Source: JAAAOZ01 sp964496595
GTDB lineage: Bacteria > Chloroflexota > Anaerolineae > B4-G1 > SLSP01
Reading direction: 5' to 3'
Length of the DNA stretch: 42,175 nt
Assembly (NCBI GenBank): GCA_964496595.1
Contig: CAZCAI010000017.1
Coordinates: 1-42,175, forward strand
Of this stretch, positions 17,048 through 25,562 are shown piece by piece. The notes below the pieces were generated by a model. It was not told the DNA's origin. It was given only the letters and a program-made list of their open reading frames with translations, and did not search any database. The first letter of the stretch is position 1, and each line of letters starts with the position of its first letter. Made by a program: the position numbers and the translations under genes.

Positions 17048-17098
17048 ATGCAAGATCGAGTAGTGGAAAATGTGGAGGAGGCCGGGTGGAGGGTTTAG
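17048..17098 (+). CDS. Possible 16-codon leader frame overlapping the rsfS start
   Basis: ATG at 17048 has AAGGAG 11 bases upstream and reads 16 codons to a TAG at 17096, ten bases inside rsfS in another frame. Ribosomes ending here would sit on the rsfS start. It could be chance. Confidence 0.2.
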   Translation: MQDRVVENVEEAGWRV

Positions 17099-17436
17099 AA
17101 TTAGCTAATCACATCACCGATATCCTTGTCGATAGGCAAGCACAAAATATCATTATCTTAGATATTGAAGATATCACTACCATCGCGGATTATTTCGTCA
17201 TCTGTAGCGGCACAACGCGCCGCCAATTAGAAGCCTTGAAGAGCGCGATTCAAGCCGAACTGAAATCTCACCCGGAGCGCACTCTCCCCCTCAACATCGA
17301 AGGAACCGCTGATTCCGGCTGGATCCTGATGGATTACAACGGCGTCATCGTCCATCTGTTCACGCCAGAGGTCAGAGATTTTTATCAAATTGAAGAGTTG
17401 TGGCAAAGCGGACGGATCGTCACGCAGATACAATAA
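17086..17436 (+). CDS. rsfS: Ribosome silencing factor RsfS (Iojap/YbeB family)
   Basis: 116 residues from GTG 17086, with GGAGGAGG just upstream. RsfS binds uL14 on the large ribosomal subunit and blocks subunit joining when nutrients are scarce. The family pattern is clear: ELANHITDILVDRQAQNIIILDI, then TTIADYFVICSGTTRRQ, a basic helix, and DSGWILMDYNGVIVHLFTPEVRDFYQIEELW. Length is normal. It stands between the M42 operon terminator and the restriction-modification genes; the usual neighbours nadD or obg are not here. Confidence 0.93.
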   Translation: MEGLELANHITDILVDRQAQNIIILDIEDITTIADYFVICSGTTRRQLEALKSAIQAELKSHPERTLPLNIEGTADSGWILMDYNGVIVHLFTPEVRDFYQIEELWQSGRIVTQIQ

Positions 17437-17516
17437 CCTTCAACTTATTCTCTTGATTAAAAAGTAGTCACTTCAATGGACATCCTCGTAGTTTTTCTCT
17501 GAAGGAGAGATATACC

Positions 17517-18342
17517 TTGGCGGCTGGGCCAAATCAAATGACCGCACATCCGCGTGATCAGAAATATCTTACAATTATCTTAGCCCGACTTGAAACGTGC
17601 AAAGCCTATCGGCCTAAGTTTGGAACGGGCCAGGTTGTGACACCTAAGGCATTCAAGTCGATGTATGGCGAGGATCCATTCTATAGCTGGTTTGGTCTCG
17701 ATAATCCCACGCTTTACGCGGCTCATAAAGCCGCCGGCGGGATTACCTCACTTTATCGACAAATTGGCTTGGGCTGCGAGGAAGTGTTCCGTCAGGTGCT
17801 CCAAGATGAACTTGGCTTATCCTCCGAACAGGTGAGGTGGTTCTTACAAGGCTACGGCATCTGACGGGAGAACGCGAATGCTTTCTTTGGATGGGCGTCT
17901 TGCCTACGAGCATATCTCGGAGCCAGCGAAGCGGCGAAAGATCCAGGATTGGGTGCAGGATTTCTCTTCGAGATTGGATGTAGCGCCTAAAATTGCTCAG
18001 GCGCTTGACGGCGCTGTCTTTGAGGTGCGTCAAGGTTATAAGAGCAAAGATTCTAAGCGACAGAATGCCGACCTGAGCAATATTACCAGCGCCTACGCAC
18101 GCGGTTATCTGCCAGTTTTTACAGTTTTATCGACGCAGATTGATAGCGATATCGCCACGCGGTATCGAAACAGCAAATGTCCGGTCTTGATTGGCTCTTT
18201 AGTCGAATCGCCGTTTCACTCCACCTACACTTTCTGTAGAAAAATCGTGGGCTATGATTTGGCCGGCTTTTTCCAACGTAACGCCGACATCCTGAGCCAA
18301 ACGATTGAAGAGATTATCTGCGCTCTCTTGACCCCCGAATGA
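17517..18342 (+). pseudogene. Type II restriction endonuclease gene broken by a +1 frameshift
   Basis: Two adjacent frames, 17517-17864 (115 codons) and 17878-18342 (154 codons), belong together. The first ends QVRWFLQGYGI-stop. Removing one T from the TT at 17841-17842 turns this into QVRWSYKATASDGRTRM and runs straight into LSLDGRL of the second frame, giving one 274-residue protein from TTG 17517 (AGGAG nine bases upstream). The second part holds GAVFEVRQGYKSKDSKRQ, which fits a PD-(D/E)xK-type active site. The downstream gene is a DNA methyltransferase overlapping by four bases (ATGA), the normal layout of a type II system. I cannot name the specificity. The shift may be real decay, a sequencing error, or less likely recoding. 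Confidence 0.75.
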
Positions 18343-19565
18343 AGCGCAAGGCTGAGCTTACATTTCAGCATAATCGCAAGCGGGGGCGCTATGGCTGGCT
18401 CCGGCTCACCCCTGCTTACTCCCTCAAGATGGTACAACGCTATTTACCCGATCAAGTCACCGGTACGGTGTTAGATCCTTTCTGTGGCACCGGCACCACG
18501 CCCCTCTACGCCGCTTATCAGGACCTTGAAGCCTACGCACTGGAATTAAATCCTTTTCTTGTCTGGTTCGCCAAGATCAAGACCGCGACCTATAACGAGA
18601 GCACCGTCGAGGAGTTGGTCGCGGCCAGTAAATGGATCCTGGGTCGCATAGATCGTGATCAAGCGCCATTAGCTGATCCGCCGCCGATTAAAAATATCGA
18701 GCGATGGTGGGGTGCATCGGCATTGAGATTCCTGCGCATCGTGAAAGGAGGGATTGAGGATTATAGAGAGCAAGCTTCATCTGAGGCCGTCATCGATTTA
18801 TTGTATGTTTGTTTTTGTCGCACGCTGATCAAGATTTCGAACGCCGTGTTTAACCATCAGTCCGTCTCTTTTGACGATAACCCGCAACTAAGTCTGTTTG
18901 ACGAGACCAAAAGATATAAGGCGATATTCTCTGGGGACGTTGCGCTGGTTGTCGACTCAGCGCAGTTCAATCCACCCATCATTCCACACATCATTCAAGG
19001 CGATGCACGCCACGTTGATGAATATCTATCTACCAAAGCGGATTTTGTCATCACCTCGCCTCCTTATCCCAACCGGATGTCCTACATCCGAGAATTGAGG
19101 CCCTACATGTATTGGATGGGCTACTTAGAAAAAGCGCAGGAGGCAGGGGAATTGGACTGGCAAGCCATCGGCGGGACATGGGGAGCGGCTACCAGTCGAT
19201 TATCCGATTGGCAAAGAAATGAAACGCGAGGCTATTATCCAGAGCACTTCAAAGCAATCCTCAAGCAAATCGAGGCCGACGAGAACAAGAGCGGTAGGAA
19301 GATGGCGAACTACGTCGCGCGCTATTTTGAGGATATTGGGCAGCATTTTGAGAGCCTGGTAAAGGTCTTAAATCCCGACGCCACGGTTCATTATGTCGTT
19401 GGGAATTCTACGTTTTACGGCATTCTTGTGCCGGTCGAGAGGCTTTATAAAGAGATTATGACCTCGGTTGGCTTTTCTGATGTCAACGTTGAGACGGTGA
19501 GGAAGCGAAATTCGAAGAGGGAATTATACGAGTTCACGGTGAGCGGTCGATTCCTTCCCAAGTAA
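18339..19565 (+). CDS. DNA methyltransferase of a type II system (probably N4-cytosine)
   Basis: 408 residues. Motif I VLDPFCGTGTTPLYA (about residues 45-59) binds S-adenosylmethionine, followed by an acidic ALELNPFLVWFAKIK segment. The catalytic motif IV is FVITSPPYPNRMSYIREL (about residue 235); an SPPY core is typical of N4-cytosine enzymes, whereas N6-adenine enzymes usually have NPPY or DPPY. Motif I precedes motif IV. The whole frame is intact, unlike the endonuclease gene upstream with which it shares an ATGA overlap. The target sequence is not predictable here. Base composition is lower in GC than the flanking genes, which fits horizontal acquisition. A perfect hairpin follows the stop. 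Confidence 0.9.
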   Translation: MKRKAELTFQHNRKRGRYGWLRLTPAYSLKMVQRYLPDQVTGTVLDPFCGTGTTPLYAAYQDLEAYALELNPFLVWFAKIKTATYNESTVEELVAASKWILGRIDRDQAPLADPPPIKNIERWWGASALRFLRIVKGGIEDYREQASSEAVIDLLYVCFCRTLIKISNAVFNHQSVSFDDNPQLSLFDETKRYKAIFSGDVALVVDSAQFNPPIIPHIIQGDARHVDEYLSTKADFVITSPPYPNRMSYIRELRPYMYWMGYLEKAQEAGELDWQAIGGTWGAATSRLSDWQRNETRGYYPEHFKAILKQIEADENKSGRKMANYVARYFEDIGQHFESLVKVLNPDATVHYVVGNSTFYGILVPVERLYKEIMTSVGFSDVNVETVRKRNSKRELYEFTVSGRFLPK

Positions 19566-19581
19566 GTTGCGCAGCAAAAAT

Positions 19582-19629
19582 CCCCAGCACAACGCCCGAA
19601 GCGGTTCCGCTTCGGGCGTTGTGCTGGGG
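19582..19629. terminator. Large perfect hairpin between convergent genes
   Basis: A 23-bp perfect stem (CCCCAGCACAACGCCCGAAG... at 19582-19604, complement at 19607-19629) with a two-base spacer. On the minus strand it is followed by ATTTTTG, so it is a convincing Rho-independent terminator for the 19641-21161 gene; on the plus strand it can stop read-through from the methyltransferase. Confidence 0.85.
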
Positions 19630-19640
19630 ACGATGCCGGT

Positions 19641-21161
19641 CTAGTCTTCCAGATCGCTGAAGTATTGACGCACGTAGGTGCGCAGGCCGGGGGGATAGGC
19701 TTGACGGGAGAGATCGGCCTCGGCGGCCTCGGCGTAATCCGCATAAGCTTCGCGGTAGGGCACGCGCGAGGCGCCCGGCCGGCCGACGGTGCTTTGGGGC
19801 GCGCCATCTTCGGTTTGGGGACGCGGGAGGGTGATTTCGCCGCCGCTCTCCTCCAATCGACTCGCCGCCTCGTCGCCGAAGGGGGCGCTGCTGCCCGCGT
19901 CTTGATGAGAGCCAGGGCCGGTGCCGGGGCCATCTCCCTCCCCGCCGGTTGATGCGCCGGGCGCGTCCCCCGCCGAGGGTTGCCCTCCTTGCGGCATTCC
20001 TCCGGCGGCTGCGGCCTGCGAGTCGCGCAGCGTCGATTGCGCCTCTTGGAGGCCGGCCTGTGCCTGCTCGAGCGCCTCGTTGGGCGCGTTGGCCTCGGCC
20101 GCCTCTGAGAGCGTCTCTGCCGCGCGCGCTACCGCCTCTTGCGCGCCCGGCGCGTCCCCGGCGTAGATCTCCTGCGCGATCTCCCGAAATTGCGCGGCCA
20201 TCTCTGGATCGGTCTCTTGCAAGGCATCCGCCATCTCACTGAACGCATCGGCCAGCGCCAGCACCTCCTCCGCCGTCATCGGCTCGCCGTCCGGGTCGAG
20301 GAGCGAGTTTAAGTAGGCCGCCGCGTCTTCCAAATCCCCGGCGGCCAGCGCCTCCGCCAGGGGCTGAACCGTTGCATCCGAGGAGAGGGGCGCGGCCTCT
20401 GCAAGGCGCTGCACGCGCGTCGCGGCCTCCGGCGCGCGCAGTTCCACCAGTTGCCGCTCGGCCTCGGTGAGCGCCGCCTGACGCTCGGCGGGCGTGCTGT
20501 CCATATCCTGGAGCTTCGCCAGCGCCTCTTGGAGCGTCTGGAGCGCGGCCTCGCGCTCCGCCTCCGAGAGCGAGGTGTCTTCGGTCAGTTCGTGCTGCGT
20601 GGCTTCGATCTGCTCGATGGCCTCGGCCACGGCCTCCTGCTGCGCGGCGCGTCGATCCAGCGCGGCGATCTGGGGATTGGGCAGGGCCAGGGCGGGGAGC
20701 AACAGCAGCGCCACGACCGCGCCGACGCGCAGCGCGCGGGCCGGTGGGCGAAGCGGGAAGGCCGTCGTCGGATCGACGGCGCGGAGCGTGTCGAGCGTCT
20801 GCTCGTGTTGTAAGCGGGTCAAGGCCGCGGGCGCGGTGATGCGCTCGGCGGCCAGCTCCCACGCCGTGGTCAAGCGATCCGCCAACTGCAATTGGCGATC
20901 CAGCCGCCGCAAGCGCTGCTCAAGCGGCTGCGGCCATCCATAGCCTACGAGCGCGCCCAGCAGCGCGCCGCCGCTCACGGCCCAGACTAATCCCAAGCCG
21001 ATGTCGCCGGGATACCAGAGCGGCCAGATTCTCGCCAGAACCGCCGTCAGCAGGCCGCCGCTCAGTGCCGCGACGATGCCCCAACTGCCTCCGACCACCG
21101 CTCGATGCGTGCGCATCGCGGCGGTGAGGCGTTGGATCGCGTGCCGGAGTTGGTGATCCAT
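19641..21161 (-). CDS. Large coiled-coil membrane protein of unknown function
   Basis: 506 residues. Three hydrophobic helices (about 24-45, 52-75 and 143-160) lie around a basic amphipathic segment (LEQRLRRLDRQLQLADRLTTAWE). A long Ala/Glu/Gln-rich helical part follows (about 175-375), then a Gly/Ser/Pro-rich linker, and a conserved-looking end: VPYREAYADYAEAAEADLSR and then YPPGLRTYVRQYFSDLE. That ending recurs in Chloroflexota and related proteins encoded beside ABC-2 permeases or MoxR/VWA clusters, from memory. The ATG lies one base after the TGA of the permease gene, so the two are made together. I do not recognise a biochemical function; a role in membrane complex assembly or export is a guess. 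Confidence 0.75.
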   Translation of the reverse strand: MDHQLRHAIQRLTAAMRTHRAVVGGSWGIVAALSGGLLTAVLARIWPLWYPGDIGLGLVWAVSGGALLGALVGYGWPQPLEQRLRRLDRQLQLADRLTTAWELAAERITAPAALTRLQHEQTLDTLRAVDPTTAFPLRPPARALRVGAVVALLLLPALALPNPQIAALDRRAAQQEAVAEAIEQIEATQHELTEDTSLSEAEREAALQTLQEALAKLQDMDSTPAERQAALTEAERQLVELRAPEAATRVQRLAEAAPLSSDATVQPLAEALAAGDLEDAAAYLNSLLDPDGEPMTAEEVLALADAFSEMADALQETDPEMAAQFREIAQEIYAGDAPGAQEAVARAAETLSEAAEANAPNEALEQAQAGLQEAQSTLRDSQAAAAGGMPQGGQPSAGDAPGASTGGEGDGPGTGPGSHQDAGSSAPFGDEAASRLEESGGEITLPRPQTEDGAPQSTVGRPGASRVPYREAYADYAEAAEADLSRQAYPPGLRTYVRQYFSDLED

Positions 21162-21162
21162 C

Positions 21163-22095
21163 TCAACGCTCCTTGCGGTTAAGGCGCCGCGTCGTCAGCC
21201 AGAGCAGCGCGCCGATACGGAACAGGCTGAAGATCGTGAAGGTGATCCACGGAGAGGGCAATGTCACCGTGCCGACGACCGGCCCCAGACCGTCGGTGCG
21301 TTCTATCACATCAAAAGTGTGGAGCACCCAGGCACCTTGCTCCAGTCCTAACGCCTCCGTCGCGATGGCCGCTGTGATCGAGTTGGCGCCGATCAGGATC
21401 ACCCAACCGTGTTGCATCACCACTTCGAGCCAATAGGCTTGCATCGGAAGTTGGGAGCCGTAGGCCAGGGAATTAACCAACGCCGTGATGGCGATGGCTA
21501 ACGCGACGATAAGGGGGATCGCGGCTAAGTTCAGGCCGTAGTAGATGACGACGGCGGTGATGGTCTTGCGCGTCAGCGAGGAGATAAAGAGCGCTCTGGC
21601 GATGTAGAGTAGCATCGTCACGGAGAGAAGCAGGAAGGTCAGTATCAGCTCGGTCCGCGTGACGCCGCCAAGCCAGAAGCTCGTCATCAGAAGCGGCAGC
21701 GGGGCCATCACATAGATCAGGCCCGTCAGCAAAGTGGCGCTCACTTTGCCCAGCACGATGTCGCGAATCCGCAGGGTGGTGGTGCGCAGTAGATCCCACG
21801 TCCGGTGCTCGCGCTCTCCGGCGATGGCGCCCACGGCCCCGATCGGCGCCAATAACATCGATGTCAGCAGCAGAATCACGCTGAAGAACCAGTAGAAGCT
21901 GCGTCCCTGCTGAAAGAGCGAGAGCATCGAGATGGTCGTTTCGCCCTCGGAGGAAGTGGCGACGACGCCCATCACCACGACCAATGAGAACAGGAGCGTG
22001 ATGAGGCCCACACCGGCCAGATAAGCGAAGAGCAGCCAGAAAAATCGATTTCGGCGCACGCTGCTGTATAAATGTTGGCGTAACAATGGTCCCAT
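21163..22095 (-). CDS. ABC-2 type transporter permease
   Basis: 310 residues with six or seven hydrophobic helices. The region after helix 2 carries AIAGEREHRTWDLLRTTTLRIRDIVLGK, the hallmark of ABC-2 permeases (E-R-E..T-x-x-L-L-x-T-P-x-x..I-x-x-G-K). GGAGGG precedes the ATG. The matching ATP-binding subunit is not encoded next to it, so it must lie outside the window or be shared. It is coupled to the coiled-coil membrane protein gene downstream. Export substrate unknown. Confidence 0.85.
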   Translation of the reverse strand: MGPLLRQHLYSSVRRNRFFWLLFAYLAGVGLITLLFSLVVVMGVVATSSEGETTISMLSLFQQGRSFYWFFSVILLLTSMLLAPIGAVGAIAGEREHRTWDLLRTTTLRIRDIVLGKVSATLLTGLIYVMAPLPLLMTSFWLGGVTRTELILTFLLLSVTMLLYIARALFISSLTRKTITAVVIYYGLNLAAIPLIVALAIAITALVNSLAYGSQLPMQAYWLEVVMQHGWVILIGANSITAAIATEALGLEQGAWVLHTFDVIERTDGLGPVVGTVTLPSPWITFTIFSLFRIGALLWLTTRRLNRKER

Positions 22096-22334
22096 CTTGT
22101 CTGCCCTCCATGTGTGTCGTGTGCCTGGCGAAGGTTGCCGATCAACTCAGTTGCAAGGATGACTCATTTATCATAACACGCATTTGAGATTATACTTGGG
22201 AGCGGAGATTCGTCCAGATTGATCTCTGCGGAACTTTATACCAGGGTTTCGCGTCTATAGGATAGCGGGTTAAAATCTAGACGGAAATCTAAACAAAACT
22301 CAGAACTAAGAATTAAGAACCAGGAGGGTTTACG

Positions 22335-23174
22335 ATGCAATTGAAGATGAAACACTTGGGGGTTGGACTGCTCATTATGGGAATGTTATTATCGGCGTGT
22401 GGACAAGCTACGCCGGAGTACGAGGAAGCGCCGCCGACGCGGATCGGCCCGGCGGGTGCGGATGAATCGCCCATCTCGGTGCTGCCGACGCCGGCGCCGC
22501 TCTCGCCCGCCGTTCAGGAGGCGGNNNNNNNNNNNNNNNNNNNNNNNNNNNNNNNNNNNNNNNNNNNNNNNNNNNNNNNNNNNNNNNNNNNNNNNNNNNN
22601 NNNNNNNNNNNNNNNNNNNNNNNNGGTCGCCGAGGAGGTGGGCGTCGCGCCGGAGGAATTGGAGGCCATCGCCGCCGAGGAAGTGCAGTGGAGCGATACG
22701 AGTCTCGGTTGCCCGGAGCCGGGCATGGTCTACGCGCAGGTGATCGTGCCGGGCTGGAAGATCGTCTTTCGCGGGCCAGCGGGCGAGACCTACGAGGTGC
22801 ATGCCGATGAGGCGCAGGAGCGTTGGGTGATCTGCGAGCAGGATCAGAAGAAAGAATCGCCTGCTACGCCGCAGCCGCTCACGCCGGGCGAGAGTTCCCC
22901 CGCCGTGCAGGCCGCCGTGCGCACCTTGGGGGAGTCGTTAGGCGTCAGCCGCCAGGAGATCGACGTCGTCGAGGTGGAGTACGTGCAGTGGCGCGATTCC
23001 TGTCTTGGCTGCGCCGGCCCGGGGGAAAATTGCCTGATGGTCATCACGCCGGGGTATCGCGTGGTGCTGAAGAGTGGCGGCGAGCAGTATGAGATTCACA
23101 CCGACGAGAGCGGCGATATCGCGCGCATCTGTGATGGAGGCGGCGAGAAGCCGCCGCGCCTTGATAATAGCTAG
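22335..23174 (+). CDS. Lipoprotein with tandem Cys-containing domains, interrupted by a sequence gap
   Basis: 280 codons counting the N run, in frame on both sides. A signal peptide ends LLSAC, with Cys22 lipidated; AGGAGGG precedes the ATG. After a linker come two similar units of about 70 residues. Unit 2 (from about residue 190) reads ESLGVSRQEIDVVEVEYVQW, DSCLGCAGPGENC, then MVITPGYRVVL and YEIHTDESGDIARIC. Unit 1 shows EEVGVAPEELEAIAAEEVQW, SLGCPEPGMVYAQVIVPGWKIVF and YEVHADEAQERWVIC. Unit 2 has additional Cys residues that could form disulfides. I do not recognise a named family. The 100-N gap falls at the start of unit 1, so the true length is unknown and further units may be hidden. 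Confidence 0.7.
   Translation: MQLKMKHLGVGLLIMGMLLSACGQATPEYEEAPPTRIGPAGADESPISVLPTPAPLSPAVQEAXXXXXXXXXXXXXXXXXXXXXXXXXXXXXXXXXXVAEEVGVAPEELEAIAAEEVQWSDTSLGCPEPGMVYAQVIVPGWKIVFRGPAGETYEVHADEAQERWVICEQDQKKESPATPQPLTPGESSPAVQAAVRTLGESLGVSRQEIDVVEVEYVQWRDSCLGCAGPGENCLMVITPGYRVVLKSGGEQYEIHTDESGDIARICDGGGEKPPRLDNS
22525..22624. other. Assembly gap of exactly 100 N
   Basis: A round-number placeholder inside the lipoprotein gene. The reading frame happens to continue across it, but the real distance is not known. Confidence 0.98.
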
Positions 23175-23244
23175 CTACCGCTATTGAATTGCCGCTTGCT
23201 CCTTTCTCGAAGGCGGGTATACTTCTTCTTATGACGAAACCTGG

Positions 23245-23278
23245 AACGCGCTCCCGCTCGCCTGAGCGGGAGCGTGTT
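23245..23278 (+). terminator. Hairpin after the lipoprotein gene
   Basis: A 15-bp stem with one G-T pair (AACGCGCTCCCGCTC against GAGCGGGAGCGTGTT) and a four-base loop, followed by ATAAATAG. Likely ends transcription of the lipoprotein gene 71 bases upstream. Confidence 0.65.
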
Positions 23279-23309
23279 ATAAATAGAGACTGGTTGAAGA
23301 TAAGATTTG

Positions 23310-23406
23310 CCCTTGCGAAGGTCGCGCAAGTGACCTCAAAAAGACTGTATTAGGTGCGGCCAGTAGTTCATCTACTTGTCAAAGCTCCTGTGAACCTTCG
23401 CAAGGG
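23310..23406. repeat. Inverted-repeat element, family B (about 97 bases)
   Basis: CCCTTGCGAAGGT at 23310-23322 and ACCTTCGCAAGGG at 23394-23406 are perfect inverted ends. The interior carries no frame. A same-sized element with the same ends lies at 29937-30037. Confidence 0.75.
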
Positions 23407-23457
23407 TTCCTGTTTTGAATTATGCAGCAAATTAAAGATCGAACTCCGGGAGGAGCT

Positions 23458-23976
23458 ATGCCCATTTATGAGTACTATTGCCCCGCGTGCCACGGGCGCT
23501 TCCGTCACCTGGCGCGGAAAATCGATGCGCCGGCGCCCCCCTGCCCGCGCTGCAATCATCCCGCTGTGGAGCGGATGGTCACGGCGGCCAACGTCGTCCA
23601 CAGCGAGGCGCATCATCGTAAGGAGTTGGAGGCGGCCAAGCCCCAAGTGGATCAGGACGATCCCGAGGCCATCGCGCGCTTCCTTCAGGAGTCGGGGCGT
23701 TTGGAGGATGCCGAAGGCGTTTACGACAGCAAAGCATACAAGGAGCTGATCTATCGGCGCGCGCAGGGCGCTACGGATGAGGATCTTTCAGATCTCGTCG
23801 ATGGTCTGGCGGAGCAGATGCAAGCATCGGAGGCGACGAAGATGGCCGGCGCGATGCTCTTCTCCAGGCAGGTCGAGAATCGCATGGGGGCGGAAGGCCC
23901 GCCCGAAGATCACGACCACGAGCAGGAGCAAGTATCGCGTTCCCCCAAAACGGCGGATGATCTGGGGTGGGGATAG
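23458..23976 (+). CDS. FmdB-type zinc-ribbon protein
   Basis: 172 residues from ATG 23458, which GGGAGGAG precedes; the frame's earlier ATG at 23422 lies before that site and is rejected. The N-terminus MPIYEYYCPACHGRF followed by PCPRCNHPAVERMV is the CxxC...CxxC zinc ribbon of the FmdB/CxxC_CxxC_SSSS family, small proteins of uncertain, possibly regulatory, role. Beyond the ribbon the protein continues for about 115 residues with a helical region (DPEAIARFLQESGRLEDAEGVYDSKAYKELI...) and ends in a His/Glu-rich tail (PPEDHDHEQEQ) that might bind metal. The long tail is also seen in Chloroflexota relatives, from memory. It has no obvious operon partner. Confidence 0.82.
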   Translation: MPIYEYYCPACHGRFRHLARKIDAPAPPCPRCNHPAVERMVTAANVVHSEAHHRKELEAAKPQVDQDDPEAIARFLQESGRLEDAEGVYDSKAYKELIYRRAQGATDEDLSDLVDGLAEQMQASEATKMAGAMLFSRQVENRMGAEGPPEDHDHEQEQVSRSPKTADDLGWG

Positions 23977-24091
23977 GCGGCTTACCTTTCTGATGCGCGT
24001 CTGAAGCACACAACAGGGCGCGAGATTAAAAATATTTCGTGTAATAGATCGCAGTGTCGCACGTAAAAATATGATTACGAGGTGCTAACGT

Positions 24092-25546
24092 ATGCAGGAT
24101 ATGGATAAAGACAAGATGAAAAGTCCGTTTCAGCAACATTTGGAAGATGTAGTTTCCCGGCTGCAAGGGCCGCAGCTCATCGTCATTGGCGGGATTTGGA
24201 TTGTGGTGATTGGGCTGGCGCTGGCATGTGCCTTGGGCGCGATTAGCCTGCCGGCCGGATCGCGCGACGCCGAACCGACGCCCACGCCCACCATCAGCGC
24301 CGATCCCCAAGCAGCGCCCACGACTGCCCCGGCGACCGATGAGGGCGGCTTCGTCACGCTCCCCACGCCGACGCCCGCATCGAACGCGCCGATATCGGAA
24401 ACGGAAGGGGCCGGAAATGGAAATGGAAACGGCGAGTCGCCCGATACCGGCGGCCTTCCCGCGCTGCCGTGGGGCGATTTTGGCTACGGCATCGCCGCGC
24501 ACGGCATCAGTATGCCCTACTACACCATGGATCAGGTCAAAAACCACCTGGGGCTATCGTGGGTCAAGCAGCAGGTTCGCTGGGATCACTTTTCGACAGG
24601 GCCGGGCCAGATGGACTGGAGCGGCTACGACGCGATGGTCGATGCTGCACAGGAGAAGGAGCTTAAGGTGATGATGAGCGTCGTCGGCGCGCCGGATTGG
24701 TCGCGCTCTTACACCGATGACAATCCCCAGGCCGCCCCGCCTGATGATTTCACGCTCTACGCCGAGTTCTTAGGGGAGATGGTCGACCGCTACAAGGGGC
24801 GCATCCACGCCGTCGAGGTCTGGAACGAGCAGAACTTGGATCGCGAGTGGGACACCGCCGAAGGCGTCAACGCCGCCCGCTATGTGGAGTTGCTCCGCAT
24901 GTCCTACCAGGCCATCAAGAGCCGCGATCCCAACATCATCGTGATCAGTGGCGCGCTTTCGCCCGTCGGCGCTTCGGCTACCGATCCGGCGAATCCCGAC
25001 CGCGTTATCTACATGGACGATCTTGACTATATGGATCGCATGATCGAGGCTGGCTTCTTGGACTACGCCGATTGCGTCGGCGCGCATCACAACGGCATCA
25101 ATCTGCCGCCCGATGTCGCGTGGGACGACGGCTACAACGATCCAGAGGCCCAATTCCGAGGGCCGTTCGACAACCCCGATCACTCCTGGTCGTTCAAGAG
25201 CACGCTCTGGGGCTACCACGAGAGAATCCAGCAGGCCGGCCATAACAAACCGCTCTGCGTCACAGAGTTCGGCTGGGCCAGCGCCGAGGGCTTCGATGGC
25301 TACCCGCCCGGTTTTGAGTTCGCGCTGGATAATACGCTGGAGGAGCAGGCCAAGTGGGATGTCCAGGCCTTCCAGTTGATGCGCCGCTGGGGCTTTGTGC
25401 ATCTGGCTTTCCTGTGGAACCTGGACTACTCGTACAAGGGCGGCATCGGCCCGACGGACCCCAACGCGCCGTACAGCATCTTGGATTTCCAAGGGGCGGC
25501 GCGCCCGGCCTACGGCGCCATCGGCGAGATGCAGAAGATCCCGTAG
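24092..25546 (+). CDS. Membrane-anchored clan-A glycoside hydrolase-like protein, copy 1
   Basis: 484 residues. A transmembrane anchor (about 27-55) is followed by a Thr/Pro linker and Gly/Asn run, then a TIM-barrel domain from about residue 130 (WGDFGYGIAAHGISMPYY). Clan-A signatures are present: VEVWNEQN with the acid/base candidate Glu246 and LCVTEFGWAS with the nucleophile candidate Glu392, 146 residues apart as expected for strands 4 and 7. This is nearest to GH39/GH5-like proteins; the exact family and sugar are unknown. The domain faces outward. GAGGTG lies upstream of the ATG. A paralogue follows 16 bases after the stop, so both are probably made from one mRNA. Confidence 0.82.
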   Translation: MQDMDKDKMKSPFQQHLEDVVSRLQGPQLIVIGGIWIVVIGLALACALGAISLPAGSRDAEPTPTPTISADPQAAPTTAPATDEGGFVTLPTPTPASNAPISETEGAGNGNGNGESPDTGGLPALPWGDFGYGIAAHGISMPYYTMDQVKNHLGLSWVKQQVRWDHFSTGPGQMDWSGYDAMVDAAQEKELKVMMSVVGAPDWSRSYTDDNPQAAPPDDFTLYAEFLGEMVDRYKGRIHAVEVWNEQNLDREWDTAEGVNAARYVELLRMSYQAIKSRDPNIIVISGALSPVGASATDPANPDRVIYMDDLDYMDRMIEAGFLDYADCVGAHHNGINLPPDVAWDDGYNDPEAQFRGPFDNPDHSWSFKSTLWGYHERIQQAGHNKPLCVTEFGWASAEGFDGYPPGFEFALDNTLEEQAKWDVQAFQLMRRWGFVHLAFLWNLDYSYKGGIGPTDPNAPYSILDFQGAARPAYGAIGEMQKIP

Positions 25547-25562
25547 ATCTTAGCCATCTGCT

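Noticed and set aside
17517..18342. Two-subunit restriction enzyme
   Set aside because: The boundary disappears when one base is removed, and the second frame lacks its own ribosome-binding site, so one broken gene is the simpler reading.
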